Shown one piece after another: positions 1-7,766 of a DNA stretch of 23,217 nucleotides. Origin of the DNA: an uncultured Peptococcaceae bacterium (GTDB taxonomy: Bacteria > Bacillota > Limnochordia > Darwinibacteriales > Darwinibacteriaceae); assembly GCA_937988745.1 (NCBI GenBank), contig CALKAR010000077.1, forward strand, positions 1-23,217, given 5' to 3'. Under the pieces are notes generated by a model. That model saw nothing but the letters and a program-made list of their open reading frames with translations, did not search any database and was not told where the DNA came from. How positions within the stretch are numbered: position 1 is the first letter of the stretch; each line of letters begins with the position of its first letter. The position numbers were made by a program, and so were the translations under genes.

Positions 1-27
1 TTCGGCGATAATTAGAATGAAAACATA

Positions 28-56
28 GGGTGCATGGAAATGATTAAACAGCACCC
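28..56 (+). terminator. Hairpin ahead of helicase gene, possible terminator or leader structure
   Basis: GGGTGC (28-33) pairs with GCACCC (51-56), and CCGTTTGTTT follows. It could end a gene lying before the window or be part of the helicase mRNA leader. The long loop and interrupted T-run make this a weak call. Confidence 0.35.
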
Positions 57-82
57 CCGTTTGTTTAATAGGAGGTTGTCTT

Positions 83-2293
83 GTGCTAGAATTTGAACGT
101 CAGGAAGAAATCAAATGGCTGGAACGGGTCTTAGCCGAGATTAGAGCGCAGCTGAAGGAAGTGGGCGTGACCAGTGCCATGTACCGCCGGCGTGTCCAGG
201 AAGTACGGAAGCTCATTTGGGAAGACCTGCAGATCAGTTCAGCCGACCCAGATACCTATGATGAGCTGGCACAGCACATCATGCAGTTGGGGGAAGAAAG
301 AGGTGCTGCCATCCGCAAATACAAGCAGATGCGCAGGCTGCTTTCTATGCAGGACAGCCCCTACTTCGGCCGTTTTGACTTCCAACCAGATGATTTCCCC
401 TTTCCCGAATCATTTTACATCGGCATTGGTACGTTGGTTGACCGCAAGACTGGAATACCCCTGGTCTATGACTGGCGAGCACCTATCTCGTCAATCTTTT
501 ACGACTACGGTCTTGGGCCAGCCTCTTACACTGCCCCCATGGGAGAAATATCTGGTAAGGTAACCAAGAAGCGTCAGTATAAGATTGAAAACGGAAAACT
601 GCTGTACATGATCGATACTGATCTCAAAATCGATGATGAGATTCTGCAGCGTGCCCTGAGTGCTAGCAGTGACGAAACGATGCGCAGTATCGTCACTACC
701 ATCCAAAGAGAACAAAACAGGGCGATTCGCTATGAAGACAAGCCGGTCCTGATTGTAACCGGGCCCGCAGGCAGCGGCAAGACATCTGTTGCCCTGCACC
801 GCATCGCCTATATTCTATACAGGTACCGGGAAAACACGACTGCCAACGATGTCATTATCTTTTCTCCCAGCAATGTATTCAGCGAGTACGTCAGCGAGGT
901 CCTACCTGAGCTGGGAGAAGAAAATGTACTGCAGACTACTTTCCAAGAGTTCGCTGAATCTGCACTGCGCGGCCTATTCAGCTGCGAAAGCCTGATGGAT
1001 TTTCAAGAACAGCTCGCTTCCGCTCCCCCACAGGAACGCGAGCGGCGTCTAGCGCGCCTTGAGAAAAAGAGTTCACGGGAGTTCGTAGAGCGGCTCGAAC
1101 AAACCGTGGAGCGCTGCGAAGCACAGGGAGTTGAACCACAAGACGTCACCCTGCTGGGTCAAGTTATTTTGTCTAAAGATGAAATCGAACGCCTGCTCAC
1201 TGACGATTATGCTTACCTGCCGTACATCAAACGGCTTGCTAAAGTGCGCAACCGGGTTCTAACCAAAGTTCGTCCGCTGAAAAAAGCAGCAATCAAGAAA
1301 CGCTATTTCGCCATCCGGCAAGCAGAAGTCTTTATAGGTGATGGTCATTGGGAATTGGCACGCAAAGCGATTGAGCCTATCAGGAAAGAGTATCGGGAAA
1401 TGATGGCCAAGCTGGACAGCTGGCTTCATCTGGATCCGGTCGAGGTTTATTTAGAGATGCTGACTCCTGAGGAAAAGCGAGAGACAGAATCTGCCATTGC
1501 CGAAGACAGGCTCCTATTTGAAGATGTTGCTCCGATGCTTTTCATCAAGGGTGAGCTGAAGGGTTATCCGGCTCAGCACCATATCCGGCAAGTAGTGCTG
1601 GACGAGGGGCAGGATTATTCAGAGATCCAGCTCAGGATCATTAAGGCTCTCTTCCCCAGAGCTCGATTCACCATCTTGGGAGACGAAAACCAGCTCCTCA
1701 ATCCAAGTTTGGGCAAGAGTAACGGCCTTTCCAGCGCACACCGGGTATTTCCAGAAGGCACTGTGGAGAAATTCCAACTAAGAATGACCTATCGCTCGAC
1801 GCAGGAGATCACAAGCTTTTGCCTGGCGCTGCTCCCGGAAGATGCTCGGAAAGATGCGATTCCTTTAGTCCGGGCAGGCGCCAAACCGCTGCTTAAGCAG
1901 GTTGAACCCGAACAGCATCCGCAGGCCGTAAAGAACTTCTTGAAGAACATATCATCACAGGACTTCAAGACCTATGCCGTCATCTGCAAGAGCGCAGCAG
2001 AAGCGAAGGAGGCCCATGCCGCTCTTCAAGACCTTGAACCGCAGCTCATCATCGACGAAGACGACAACTATAAGAGCGGCATCGTGGTAATTCCCTACTA
2101 CCTGGCCAAGGGGCTGGAGTTCGATACTGTGGTAATTTGGAATGCCAACGCAGAGGGTTATGATCAACCGTACCACCGCTACCAGCTCTATGTCGCCTGC
2201 AGCCGCGCTTTACATGAGCTGGCGGTATTCTATACCAATAACCCATCGCCCTTTGTAGCCCAGCTACCGAGTGGACTGTACAGGACCGAGTGA
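83..2293 (+). CDS. helD: HelD-like superfamily 1 helicase / RNA polymerase recycling ATPase
   Basis: This 736-residue protein has the layout of HelD, an SF1 motor that in Bacillus subtilis binds RNA polymerase and removes stalled polymerase from DNA. The N-terminus (about 1-90) is highly charged and helical, as expected for the arm that enters the secondary channel. Walker A is GPAGSGKTS (227-235), the Walker B/DEXX equivalent is DEGQD (507-511), motif III is LGDENQL (about 531-537), and MTYRST looks like motif IV. Length is close to the family norm of roughly 750-780. The GTG start has GGAGG at 71-75, 7 nt upstream. The gene is monocistronic or weakly linked to the next gene, whose -35 box begins two bases after this stop. 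UvrD/Rep-type DNA repair helicases are the alternative, but the N-terminal arm and DEGQD favour HelD. Confidence 0.88.
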   Translation: MLEFERQEEIKWLERVLAEIRAQLKEVGVTSAMYRRRVQEVRKLIWEDLQISSADPDTYDELAQHIMQLGEERGAAIRKYKQMRRLLSMQDSPYFGRFDFQPDDFPFPESFYIGIGTLVDRKTGIPLVYDWRAPISSIFYDYGLGPASYTAPMGEISGKVTKKRQYKIENGKLLYMIDTDLKIDDEILQRALSASSDETMRSIVTTIQREQNRAIRYEDKPVLIVTGPAGSGKTSVALHRIAYILYRYRENTTANDVIIFSPSNVFSEYVSEVLPELGEENVLQTTFQEFAESALRGLFSCESLMDFQEQLASAPPQERERRLARLEKKSSREFVERLEQTVERCEAQGVEPQDVTLLGQVILSKDEIERLLTDDYAYLPYIKRLAKVRNRVLTKVRPLKKAAIKKRYFAIRQAEVFIGDGHWELARKAIEPIRKEYREMMAKLDSWLHLDPVEVYLEMLTPEEKRETESAIAEDRLLFEDVAPMLFIKGELKGYPAQHHIRQVVLDEGQDYSEIQLRIIKALFPRARFTILGDENQLLNPSLGKSNGLSSAHRVFPEGTVEKFQLRMTYRSTQEITSFCLALLPEDARKDAIPLVRAGAKPLLKQVEPEQHPQAVKNFLKNISSQDFKTYAVICKSAAEAKEAHAALQDLEPQLIIDEDDNYKSGIVVIPYYLAKGLEFDTVVIWNANAEGYDQPYHRYQLYVACSRALHELAVFYTNNPSPFVAQLPSGLYRTE

Positions 2294-2294
2294 T

Positions 2295-2323
2295 TTGACC
2301 ATCCGTCTAACCTATGATATAGT
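2295..2323 (+). promoter_or_regulatory. Sigma-A type promoter for the Phd-Uma2 fusion gene
   Basis: TTGACC (2295-2300) and TATAGT (2318-2323) are separated by 17 bp, a near-consensus promoter. It starts immediately after the helicase stop codon and predicts a transcript start near 2330, inside the palindromic repeat described next. Confidence 0.7.
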
Positions 2324-2324
2324 C

Positions 2325-2347
2325 AAATTAGCTAATTTAGCTAATTT
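2325..2347 (+). repeat. Palindrome plus tandem 9-bp repeat, candidate operator
   Basis: AAATTAGCTAATTT (2325-2338) is a perfect 14-bp palindrome. The unit AGCTAATTT is repeated in tandem at 2330-2338 and 2339-2347. The element overlaps the predicted transcript start and lies just upstream of a gene with a Phd/YefM-like DNA-binding N-terminus. Phd/YefM antitoxins typically autorepress by binding palindromes at their own promoters, so autoregulation is a reasonable inference. Confidence 0.65.
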
Positions 2348-2368
2348 GTGCTAGGGGGGCGAGGGAAG

Positions 2369-3112
2369 ATGCGGAAAGTCTCCTCTACAGAAGTGCAGAA
2401 TAACTTCGGTAAGTACCTGATGATGGCCCAGGAAGAGGAGATTATTATTACGCGCAACGGGCAGGAAATAGCTAAGTTGGGCAAGGTCCGGCCTGACTTC
2501 TTAGCGGAGGAAGCACTTCACCTCTCCTATGGTTCGAAGAAGACGTATGAAGAGTTTCTAGAGATTTCGCGGAACTCGCCTGAGCGTTTCGAGCTCATCG
2601 ATGGAGAGATCGTGCTGCTGACATCGCCGAAGACCACTCACCAACTTGTAGTGGCTGAGCTGTTCGCGTTATTGCACAGTTTCTTTACGGAGGGTACCTG
2701 CCTCGCCATCGCGGCTCCATACGATATTACCATTAGGCGGTCACCGGATGACATAAATGTGGTTCAGCCGGATCTGATGGTAATCTGCGACCTAGCGGAT
2801 CATCTGGATAGTGAAGGGTATTACCAAGGCGTCCCGACACTGATCTGTGAGGTGTTGTCTGAAAGCACTCGCCGCATTGATCTGATTAAGAAGATGGAAC
2901 TCTATATGACCGGCGGCGTCAAGGAGTACTGGGTAGTCGATCCTGAAAATGAGTCCATATTAGTGTACGGTTTTGAAGACGGCGATATCTCCCGGCACAT
3001 GACATACAAAGCACCAGACCAAGCCCGTTCCATTGTGTTCCCCGATCTAGGAGTTGACCTATTCAGCCTTTTTCGCAAAGTAAAAATCAGCCTTGGTAAG
3101 AACCAGGGCTGA
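2369..3112 (+). CDS. Phd/YefM-like antitoxin domain fused to Uma2-family nuclease-like domain
   Basis: A 247-residue protein with two parts. Residues 1-40 (start MRKVSSTEVQNNFGKYL, then IIITRNGQEIAKL) match the Phd/YefM antitoxin N-terminus, which forms the DNA-binding dimer. Residues about 60-245 match Uma2 (DUF820), a PD-(D/E)XK-fold family: E80 in the ELIDGE motif, VQPDLMVIC with D135, ICEVLSEST with E161, and DLIKKMELY with K174/K175, followed by VKEYWVVDP. The candidate nuclease residues D135, E161 and K174 are all present. I chose ATG 2369 over GTG 2348 because a G-rich ribosome site lies just upstream and the Phd homology begins there; GTG 2348 would add seven residues. No separate toxin gene is adjacent. 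Uma2 function is poorly known. The last codons lie inside a terminator hairpin. Confidence 0.8.
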   Translation: MRKVSSTEVQNNFGKYLMMAQEEEIIITRNGQEIAKLGKVRPDFLAEEALHLSYGSKKTYEEFLEISRNSPERFELIDGEIVLLTSPKTTHQLVVAELFALLHSFFTEGTCLAIAAPYDITIRRSPDDINVVQPDLMVICDLADHLDSEGYYQGVPTLICEVLSESTRRIDLIKKMELYMTGGVKEYWVVDPENESILVYGFEDGDISRHMTYKAPDQARSIVFPDLGVDLFSLFRKVKISLGKNQG

Positions 3113-3115
3113 TTT
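3084..3115. terminator. Intrinsic terminator of the MATE gene, overlapping the convergent Uma2 gene end
   Basis: A 14-bp stem with one G-T pair (3084-3097 with 3102-3115) and a 4-nt loop. On the minus strand the stem is followed by TTTTTA, so it ends transcription of the MATE exporter gene. It includes the stop codon of the plus-strand Uma2 gene and may slow transcription in that direction too, although there is no good T-run on the plus strand. Confidence 0.8.
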
Positions 3116-3125
3116 CGCGCTGTAA

Positions 3126-4502
3126 TTAGTGCTCCACTGTTTGGGACATTCTTGAGCTGCCAGTGTATCGGTTCAAGAAGCGAAGATGCCAAATACTGAG
3201 CACCACACCCTTACAGATACTTGAGAGGGTAATCGCCCACCACACGCCTTCTAAGCCCAAAGATGTGGAGGACAGGATTAGCGCTAGCGGAATCCGCAGC
3301 AGATTGAACCCAATGCTCACTACGGCTGGTGGTAGTGACTGCCCATGGCCGATGAAGGAACCGGCAGTCATGATTTCTACACACATAAAAAGCTGGCAGA
3401 GTCCTAAAATCCGCAGATAAACGACTCCATATCGAATAGCTTCTTCTTCGGGGATAAACAGAGAAAAAAGCGGTTCTGCAGCAAAGATCAGGAGAAAGGT
3501 AGCAAATAGCCCCCATACGGTTACTATGCCGAGGCCTGTGAAGTAGCCCTTGCGGACTCGCTCCCATTTCCTCGCACCATAGTTCTGTCCCACAAAGGCA
3601 CTCATAGCAACTTCGAATCCTGAAGCAGTTAGCCACGAGATTGACTCTATCTGGGAACCAACCTGCTGTACTGCCACGGGCAGCGGGCCCCAATTAGCAA
3701 GGATCCGAGCAATCACCATGGCTATTGATGCAAAGCAGGCATTCTGAACTGCTGGCGGAAGCCCTAACCGGAGAATCTCCTTAGCCCGTACCCACTCCAT
3801 TTTCTTAATCAGGTTTATGCCTGAAAAGAGTTCGGGCCTGGTGCGGGCATGCAGTGCAAAGGCCGCTGTTACTGTAACCTGAGCAATAAACGTCGCTATT
3901 GCCGCCCCCATAGTCTCAAGCCGCGGAATGGGGCCCAATCCAAGGATAAAAATTGGATCTAGAATTATGTTCAGCACCAAACCAAGGGCGTTAAGCCGAA
4001 ACGGTGTGGTGCTGTCACCTGCCCCGTTAAAAATCGCGGTAAAGACGGGATTCAGCATGAAACACGACATGCTCAGCGATACGATCACCAAATACGTACG
4101 CGCGTCTGACTCGATGGAAGGGCCCAAGCGGAAGAACCCGATCAACGGCCGACGGAAGATAACCATAAAAAGCCCGTACAGCACGCCCAGAGAGACGGCA
4201 ATTTGGATGCTGTGACGGATGAACTCTTTGGCCCGCTTTGTGTTTCGAGCCCCAATCGACTGGGCCACACCAACCTCTGCTCCTACTTTAGCTAGGAGCA
4301 GAAAGGCGGATGCCAGCCAGGTGAAGAAACCAGCGGCGCCCACGGCTGCCACCGCATCAGCACCGACACGCCCCAGCCACATCATATCTGTGAGACTGTA
4401 GGCCATTTCCACAAACGAAGTGCCAATGATAGGAACGGCTAGTTTTGTGAGTGCGGAAAGAATGCTGCCTGTTGTAAGGTCCAGTGCTTTGCTTTGTCTC
4501 AT
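3126..4502 (-). CDS. MATE-family multidrug/drug-metabolite exporter
   Basis: A 458-residue membrane protein of usual MATE length with about twelve hydrophobic segments in two related halves. It has typical family stretches: LAVPIIGTSFVEMAYSLTD near the N-terminus, an IFNGAGDSTTPFRLN motif after the fourth segment, and ASGFEVAMSAFVGQNYGA in the second half. MATE proteins export cationic drugs or metabolites using Na+ or H+ gradients; the substrate cannot be read from sequence. The start is set at the ATG at 4502 because AAGGGG lies 6 nt upstream; the ATG at 4508 abuts the ribosome site. It lies 35 bp downstream of the GH8 gene in the same direction, so the two may be cotranscribed. It is a separate protein from the second MATE gene at 12708-14093. 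Confidence 0.88.
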   Translation of the reverse strand: MRQSKALDLTTGSILSALTKLAVPIIGTSFVEMAYSLTDMMWLGRVGADAVAAVGAAGFFTWLASAFLLLAKVGAEVGVAQSIGARNTKRAKEFIRHSIQIAVSLGVLYGLFMVIFRRPLIGFFRLGPSIESDARTYLVIVSLSMSCFMLNPVFTAIFNGAGDSTTPFRLNALGLVLNIILDPIFILGLGPIPRLETMGAAIATFIAQVTVTAAFALHARTRPELFSGINLIKKMEWVRAKEILRLGLPPAVQNACFASIAMVIARILANWGPLPVAVQQVGSQIESISWLTASGFEVAMSAFVGQNYGARKWERVRKGYFTGLGIVTVWGLFATFLLIFAAEPLFSLFIPEEEAIRYGVVYLRILGLCQLFMCVEIMTAGSFIGHGQSLPPAVVSIGFNLLRIPLALILSSTSLGLEGVWWAITLSSICKGVVLSIWHLRFLNRYTGSSRMSQTVEH

Positions 4503-4537
4503 ACCCATCCCCTTGATCTTCTGCTCATCAAATCGGA

Positions 4538-5686
4538 TTACTTCTCCTCTTTAGACCATATGCGGTACTTGCCGCTCAAAGCCAGCAAGCTGAAGAAGTA
4601 AAGACAGTTGTCGTAATAGCGCCGTGTCCCCTTCCGCAAAGGGAGGTTCCAGAATTTATCCACATACATTTTTCTGTGCGGGCCATCGCTCGCCAAAGAT
4701 GCGGCAGCATTTGTCGCCAACAGGCCCCATGGATGCAGTGCTGGTTCATCGATAAGTGTACCATCCACAGCGTAGATTTTGTACTCCTCCATGGGAATCT
4801 CTGCAAAAAACTCTTGTATACGGTTTGACTGTTCCACCTGCCAGGGGTCAACTCGGAACCATTCCCAATCTAGAGCCACATTAAGTGCCACCCGATAAGA
4901 GTCACTGTAGAAGTTACCATGACCGCGGGTGAAGTTGGGCGTTCCATCATATTCAGAGTACTCCGGTGCAAGCCCAGTCACGGGATGACAGGCCAATTTG
5001 AGGAAATCCCGGCTGGCAGCAGCTGCTTCCTTCCAAAACTGACGATCCTGTTCTGGTCCCCAAAGGGAAAACAACTCATAGAAATGAGGCAGATGGTACG
5101 AGGGATCTGTCCAGGGAGTTTCCGGTACGAATTTAATCAGCTTGTTCTCCGGATCCCACATTGGATCACCTTCTTCTCCATCTTCTCCCTTATGCACACA
5201 GGCCGTAAGAATCTGCTTAGCTTGCCTGCTGTAATCAAAGGGGTACTCTCCGTCTCCCCAACGGTTAGAAGCAAATAATAAGGCCATGGCGAAGTATTCT
5301 TCTCCATCAGGAGCTGGCCCCTGTGCTCTACGAGTGCCATCGGGGTTACACGACCAGGCAAAGTAATGCTTATACTTGCCGCTGTCATGCCACATATACG
5401 TGAGTGTCCACTTCCATATCCGGTTAAATAGTTCTTGGTCATTCATCTGGACAGCCATCATCATACCGTAAGACTGCCCTTCAGTGCGTACATCCAGATT
5501 GCCGGTGTCTAAGAGATAACCCATATCATCGCCAACAGGATAATAAATTTTGGTGTCTTCGTCACCGTAAAACAGCTGCTCAAAGGTATACGCTATCTTC
5601 TTTTCGATCTCTTCCTCAGAATAGCCAAACTCCAAGAATACATTGCGATACTTACCCGTGTAAAAAGCGCCCTTTTGGTTATTCAC
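4538..5686 (-). CDS. rex: GH8 reducing-end xylose-releasing exo-oligoxylanase
   Basis: A 382-residue glycoside hydrolase family 8 protein, strongly similar along its whole length to what I remember of Bacillus halodurans Rex (EC 3.2.1.156), which removes xylose from the reducing end of xylo-oligosaccharides. Visible landmarks are LLDTGNLDVRTEG, carrying the expected acid Glu (residue 69), GPAPDGEEYFA, SYHLPHFYELFSLWG, and FYSDSYRVA with the expected base Asp (residue 262). The spacing between these two residues equals that in Rex (Glu70/Asp263). There is no signal peptide, so it acts in the cytoplasm on imported oligosaccharides. The start is GTG 5686 with AAGGAG at 5696-5701, 9 nt upstream. 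A longer frame from GTG 5728 lacks a ribosome site and adds residues Rex does not have. Confidence 0.93.
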   Translation of the reverse strand: MNNQKGAFYTGKYRNVFLEFGYSEEEIEKKIAYTFEQLFYGDEDTKIYYPVGDDMGYLLDTGNLDVRTEGQSYGMMMAVQMNDQELFNRIWKWTLTYMWHDSGKYKHYFAWSCNPDGTRRAQGPAPDGEEYFAMALLFASNRWGDGEYPFDYSRQAKQILTACVHKGEDGEEGDPMWDPENKLIKFVPETPWTDPSYHLPHFYELFSLWGPEQDRQFWKEAAAASRDFLKLACHPVTGLAPEYSEYDGTPNFTRGHGNFYSDSYRVALNVALDWEWFRVDPWQVEQSNRIQEFFAEIPMEEYKIYAVDGTLIDEPALHPWGLLATNAAASLASDGPHRKMYVDKFWNLPLRKGTRRYYDNCLYFFSLLALSGKYRIWSKEEK

Positions 5687-5809
5687 ACAGCTCCACTCCT
5701 TGATCGATTCTGCGATTATCCTTAACACCTATTTTTCTAGCAGGTAAGTGGTTAATCCTGTCTTAAGAAGAAACGTTGTCAATTCATACCGATTTAACCC
5801 GGTGTCGCC

Positions 5810-5837
5810 TTGAAGTTTTACGAAATGATGCTATAAT
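5810..5837 (+). promoter_or_regulatory. Extended -10 promoter driving the c-di-AMP riboswitch transcript
   Basis: TTGAAG (5810-5815) and TATAAT (5832-5837) are 16 bp apart, with TG one base before the -10 box (5829-5830). The transcript would start near 5844, just before the riboswitch P1 stem. The remaining 110 bp up to the divergent GH8 gene holds a TTGACA on the minus strand without a good -10 partner; I see no other gene there. Confidence 0.8.
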
Positions 5838-5844
5838 AAAGGTG

Positions 5845-5965
5845 ACATCTCCGAATTATACAGCGGGGGACCCAATCTTTTGGGGTGAATCTAGAACTGC
5901 CCGGGCGGTTCTAGAGGGGCAACTTGGGTGCCCTAACCCGTCAGCTAACCCCGTAGGAGTACACC
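5845..5965 (+). ncRNA. c-di-AMP riboswitch (ydaO/yuaA class)
   Basis: The conserved core of the ydaO/yuaA class is readable in order: P1 5' strand CTCC (5849-5852) followed by GAA, then GGGGGACCCAA (5875-5885 region), TTTTGGGGTGAATC, a GC-rich hairpin CTAGAACTGCC/GGCGGTTCTAG, GGGC/GCCC, then CCCGTCAGCTAACCCCGTAGG, and the P1 3' strand GGAG (5956-5959). This class binds cyclic di-AMP and is usually an OFF switch for genes of cell-wall remodelling, potassium or osmolyte transport. An intrinsic terminator follows directly, fitting transcriptional control. The controlled gene is the small zinc-ribbon protein at 6041, which is an unusual target. Confidence 0.92.
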
Positions 5966-5968
5966 AAG

Positions 5969-6007
5969 CGTATGTTAGCTCGTCTTAGAGTCGGCATGCG
6001 TTTTTTT
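5969..6007 (+). terminator. Riboswitch expression-platform terminator
   Basis: CGTATGTTAGCTC (5969-5981) pairs with GAGTCGGCATGCG (5988-6000), with several G-T pairs and one mismatch, and is followed by seven T residues (6001-6007). It lies between the aptamer and the coding sequence, so ligand-stabilised P1 could let it form and stop transcription. Confidence 0.82.
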
Positions 6008-6040
6008 GTTCCCCAAAATACTCTAAAAGGAGATGGTCGC

Positions 6041-6235
6041 GTGAAAATCTGCCGTTACTGTGGAACTTCTAATTGGTCCTTCCAAACTTATTGTGAGAAG
6101 TGCGCCGGTGCTTTGGTAAACGGCGGCAGCCGTTCCGACAGACCTCGTAGAACTGTTTTCAGGATTCTAGATAATGCCCCTGATAAAAATCACGAAATGG
6201 GCATGTACTTCGCCGGAAGCATCGACGCTCGTTAA
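6041..6235 (+). CDS. Small zinc-ribbon protein under c-di-AMP riboswitch control
   Basis: A 64-residue protein of unknown function. Two CxxC pairs (C4-RY-C7 and C18-EK-C21) form an N-terminal zinc ribbon; the rest (about 25-64) is polar, with a basic SRSDRPRRTVFRILD stretch and no recognised domain. There is no signal peptide or membrane segment, so it is likely cytoplasmic. The GTG start at 6041 has AAGGAG at 6027-6032, 8 nt upstream. The open frame extends back to 5972, but that part would cross the riboswitch terminator and is not a plausible start. The gene is alone between the riboswitch and a terminator. It might bind nucleic acid or act as a regulatory adaptor in c-di-AMP signalling; neither can be shown here. 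Confidence 0.82.
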   Translation: MKICRYCGTSNWSFQTYCEKCAGALVNGGSRSDRPRRTVFRILDNAPDKNHEMGMYFAGSIDAR

Positions 6236-6255
6236 TCAATAGAATTCATTAACCA

Positions 6256-6290
6256 AACCGCCCAGTCTGAACCAAGCAGGCTGGGCGGTT
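6256..6290. terminator. Bidirectional terminator between convergent genes
   Basis: A 14-bp stem with one G-T pair (6256-6269 with 6277-6290) and a 7-nt loop separates the zinc-ribbon gene from the convergent FGGY kinase gene. T-rich sequence flanks both sides but no long T-run is present. Confidence 0.7.
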
Positions 6291-6308
6291 AACTTATGGC
6301 ACTTAACC

Positions 6309-7766
6309 TTACAGCGTTAAGTTTTGATACACATCCAAATACATCGCATATCGGCGCCGGTATATCTTTGTCAGCCCATCTTCTCGCGGCTGACAGGCCG
6401 GCGCTGCTTTGATCTGTGCCGTTAATTCATGGAGAGCCTCTGCCCCTCCGCTGACAGCAGCCGCAGCCACTAAGGCCGCTCCAAAAGTGGAATCGTTCTT
6501 CGCACCCGTGGTAAAAAACTCCCTCCGGAAGATATCGCTGGCCATCTGCAGCCAGAAAGAAGAGTTCATGATTCCACCAGACACTAAGATCTGCGATGGT
6601 TCCTCTGCAGTTGACGCTAGAATCTCATAGCAGTGATAAAGGTTAAGCAAAATCCCTTCCAGCACCGCATAATACATCTCAGCGGTTCCATGATGGGGCT
6701 TCAGCCCCAGAAAGCCTCCTAAGCGATTCTCACCCCAACCTGGGCACCTTTCTCCATAGATAAAAGGCAAGAACAATGGTGCTTTAGCTGGGTCTACAGC
6801 TTCTGCCGTCTTTTCTAAATGAACATAATCCTGCCCTGGCCCGGCGAAGTTCCGCATAAACCAATCCACATTGTTCGAAGCGTTGGTAGCTGCCCCGGCC
6901 AGATAGAAATCGTCTAGGAGAAAGTAACACCAAGTAGATGGTTCCCTAGGCAGAGCCGGTTCCTGCACGGCTAGGCGCAGCGCTCCGCTGGTGCCCACCG
7001 AAAATGACATAACACCCTGCCGGGCACCTCCCACTGCCACTTGATTGAGCGCTCCATCAGGCATCCCTACTGTTACAGGAATACCGCTGGGCAATCCCAC
7101 ATATTGGGCAGCCTCAGTAGTAAGCTTACCCACATAGAAAGCATCCTCGAGCGCTCCGAGCTGTTCTACGCTGAGTCCGACTAGCTCAAGCAGCTCTGGA
7201 TCCCAATCTAAGGTATGGAGATTAAAGAACCCTGAACCGGCAGCAGTTGAGTGCGAAACCGCAATCTCACCAGTGAGCTTCAAGAAGAGATACTCAATCT
7301 GTGATGAAACATATCTAGCGTTCTTTGTCAGCTCTGGTGCAGCTTTCGTGAGGTGCCAGTATTTAAACAGAGGGTACATGGCATGAGCCATGCACCCGGT
7401 CTTTTGATAAAATTCCTCGACAAAACCTTTGTCCTTGCGGGCATCAGCCGCTGTAGGGGCGGAACACAAATCAGCCCAAGTACTGATCCGATGCAGAGGA
7501 AGCTTGTCCTGATCGAGCAGAAGCAGACTGTGCCAAGTTCCTCCTAGGCCGATCGCATCGACAGGAACATCGATTTGGCTGACCAGCTCTCGCAGAGCGT
7601 CCAATGCTGCGGCAGCCATCTTATCTGCATCTTGCGTAAGACCATCGGTTACATCAGGTGGCAGGCGCCGTTCCACTGTCCGGATGATCCCTTTTTCGGG
7701 AGATAAGAGGGCGCATTTAGCAGAAGAACTGCTCACTTCTAGCGCTATAGTGTGGACAAATTTCAC
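6309..7766 (-). CDS. FGGY-family carbohydrate kinase (gluconate/xylulose kinase-like)
   Basis: A 485-residue member of the FGGY sugar kinase family, which phosphorylates sugars, polyols or sugar acids with ATP. Motifs seen are ISTWADL (about 94-100), the GMPDGALNQ block with the expected catalytic base D237, FSVGTSGALRL (about 255-265) and a late ILVSGGIMNSSFWLQ ATP-binding segment. WAD and the overall pattern resemble gluconokinase-type members. Odd point: the usual N-terminal DxGT phosphate loop reads ALEVSSSSAK, with E10 in place of Asp. The GTG start overlaps the stop of the LarA-like gene by four bases (GTGA) with GGAGG upstream; an in-frame ATG at 7799 lies inside that gene and is less likely. 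It is the third gene of a three-gene operon. Confidence 0.87.
   Translation of the reverse strand: MKFVHTIALEVSSSSAKCALLSPEKGIIRTVERRLPPDVTDGLTQDADKMAAAALDALRELVSQIDVPVDAIGLGGTWHSLLLLDQDKLPLHRISTWADLCSAPTAADARKDKGFVEEFYQKTGCMAHAMYPLFKYWHLTKAAPELTKNARYVSSQIEYLFLKLTGEIAVSHSTAAGSGFFNLHTLDWDPELLELVGLSVEQLGALEDAFYVGKLTTEAAQYVGLPSGIPVTVGMPDGALNQVAVGGARQGVMSFSVGTSGALRLAVQEPALPREPSTWCYFLLDDFYLAGAATNASNNVDWFMRNFAGPGQDYVHLEKTAEAVDPAKAPLFLPFIYGERCPGWGENRLGGFLGLKPHHGTAEMYYAVLEGILLNLYHCYEILASTAEEPSQILVSGGIMNSSFWLQMASDIFRREFFTTGAKNDSTFGAALVAAAAVSGGAEALHELTAQIKAAPACQPREDGLTKIYRRRYAMYLDVYQNLTL

Noticed and set aside
3211..3693. 160-codon minus-strand frame inside the MATE gene
   Set aside because: It is a shadow of the MATE coding sequence in another frame, with no membrane pattern or ribosome site.
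5776..5988. 70-codon open frame on the plus strand
   Set aside because: It runs through the promoter, riboswitch aptamer and terminator, has no ribosome site, and its translation has no recognisable domain; it is chance overlap.
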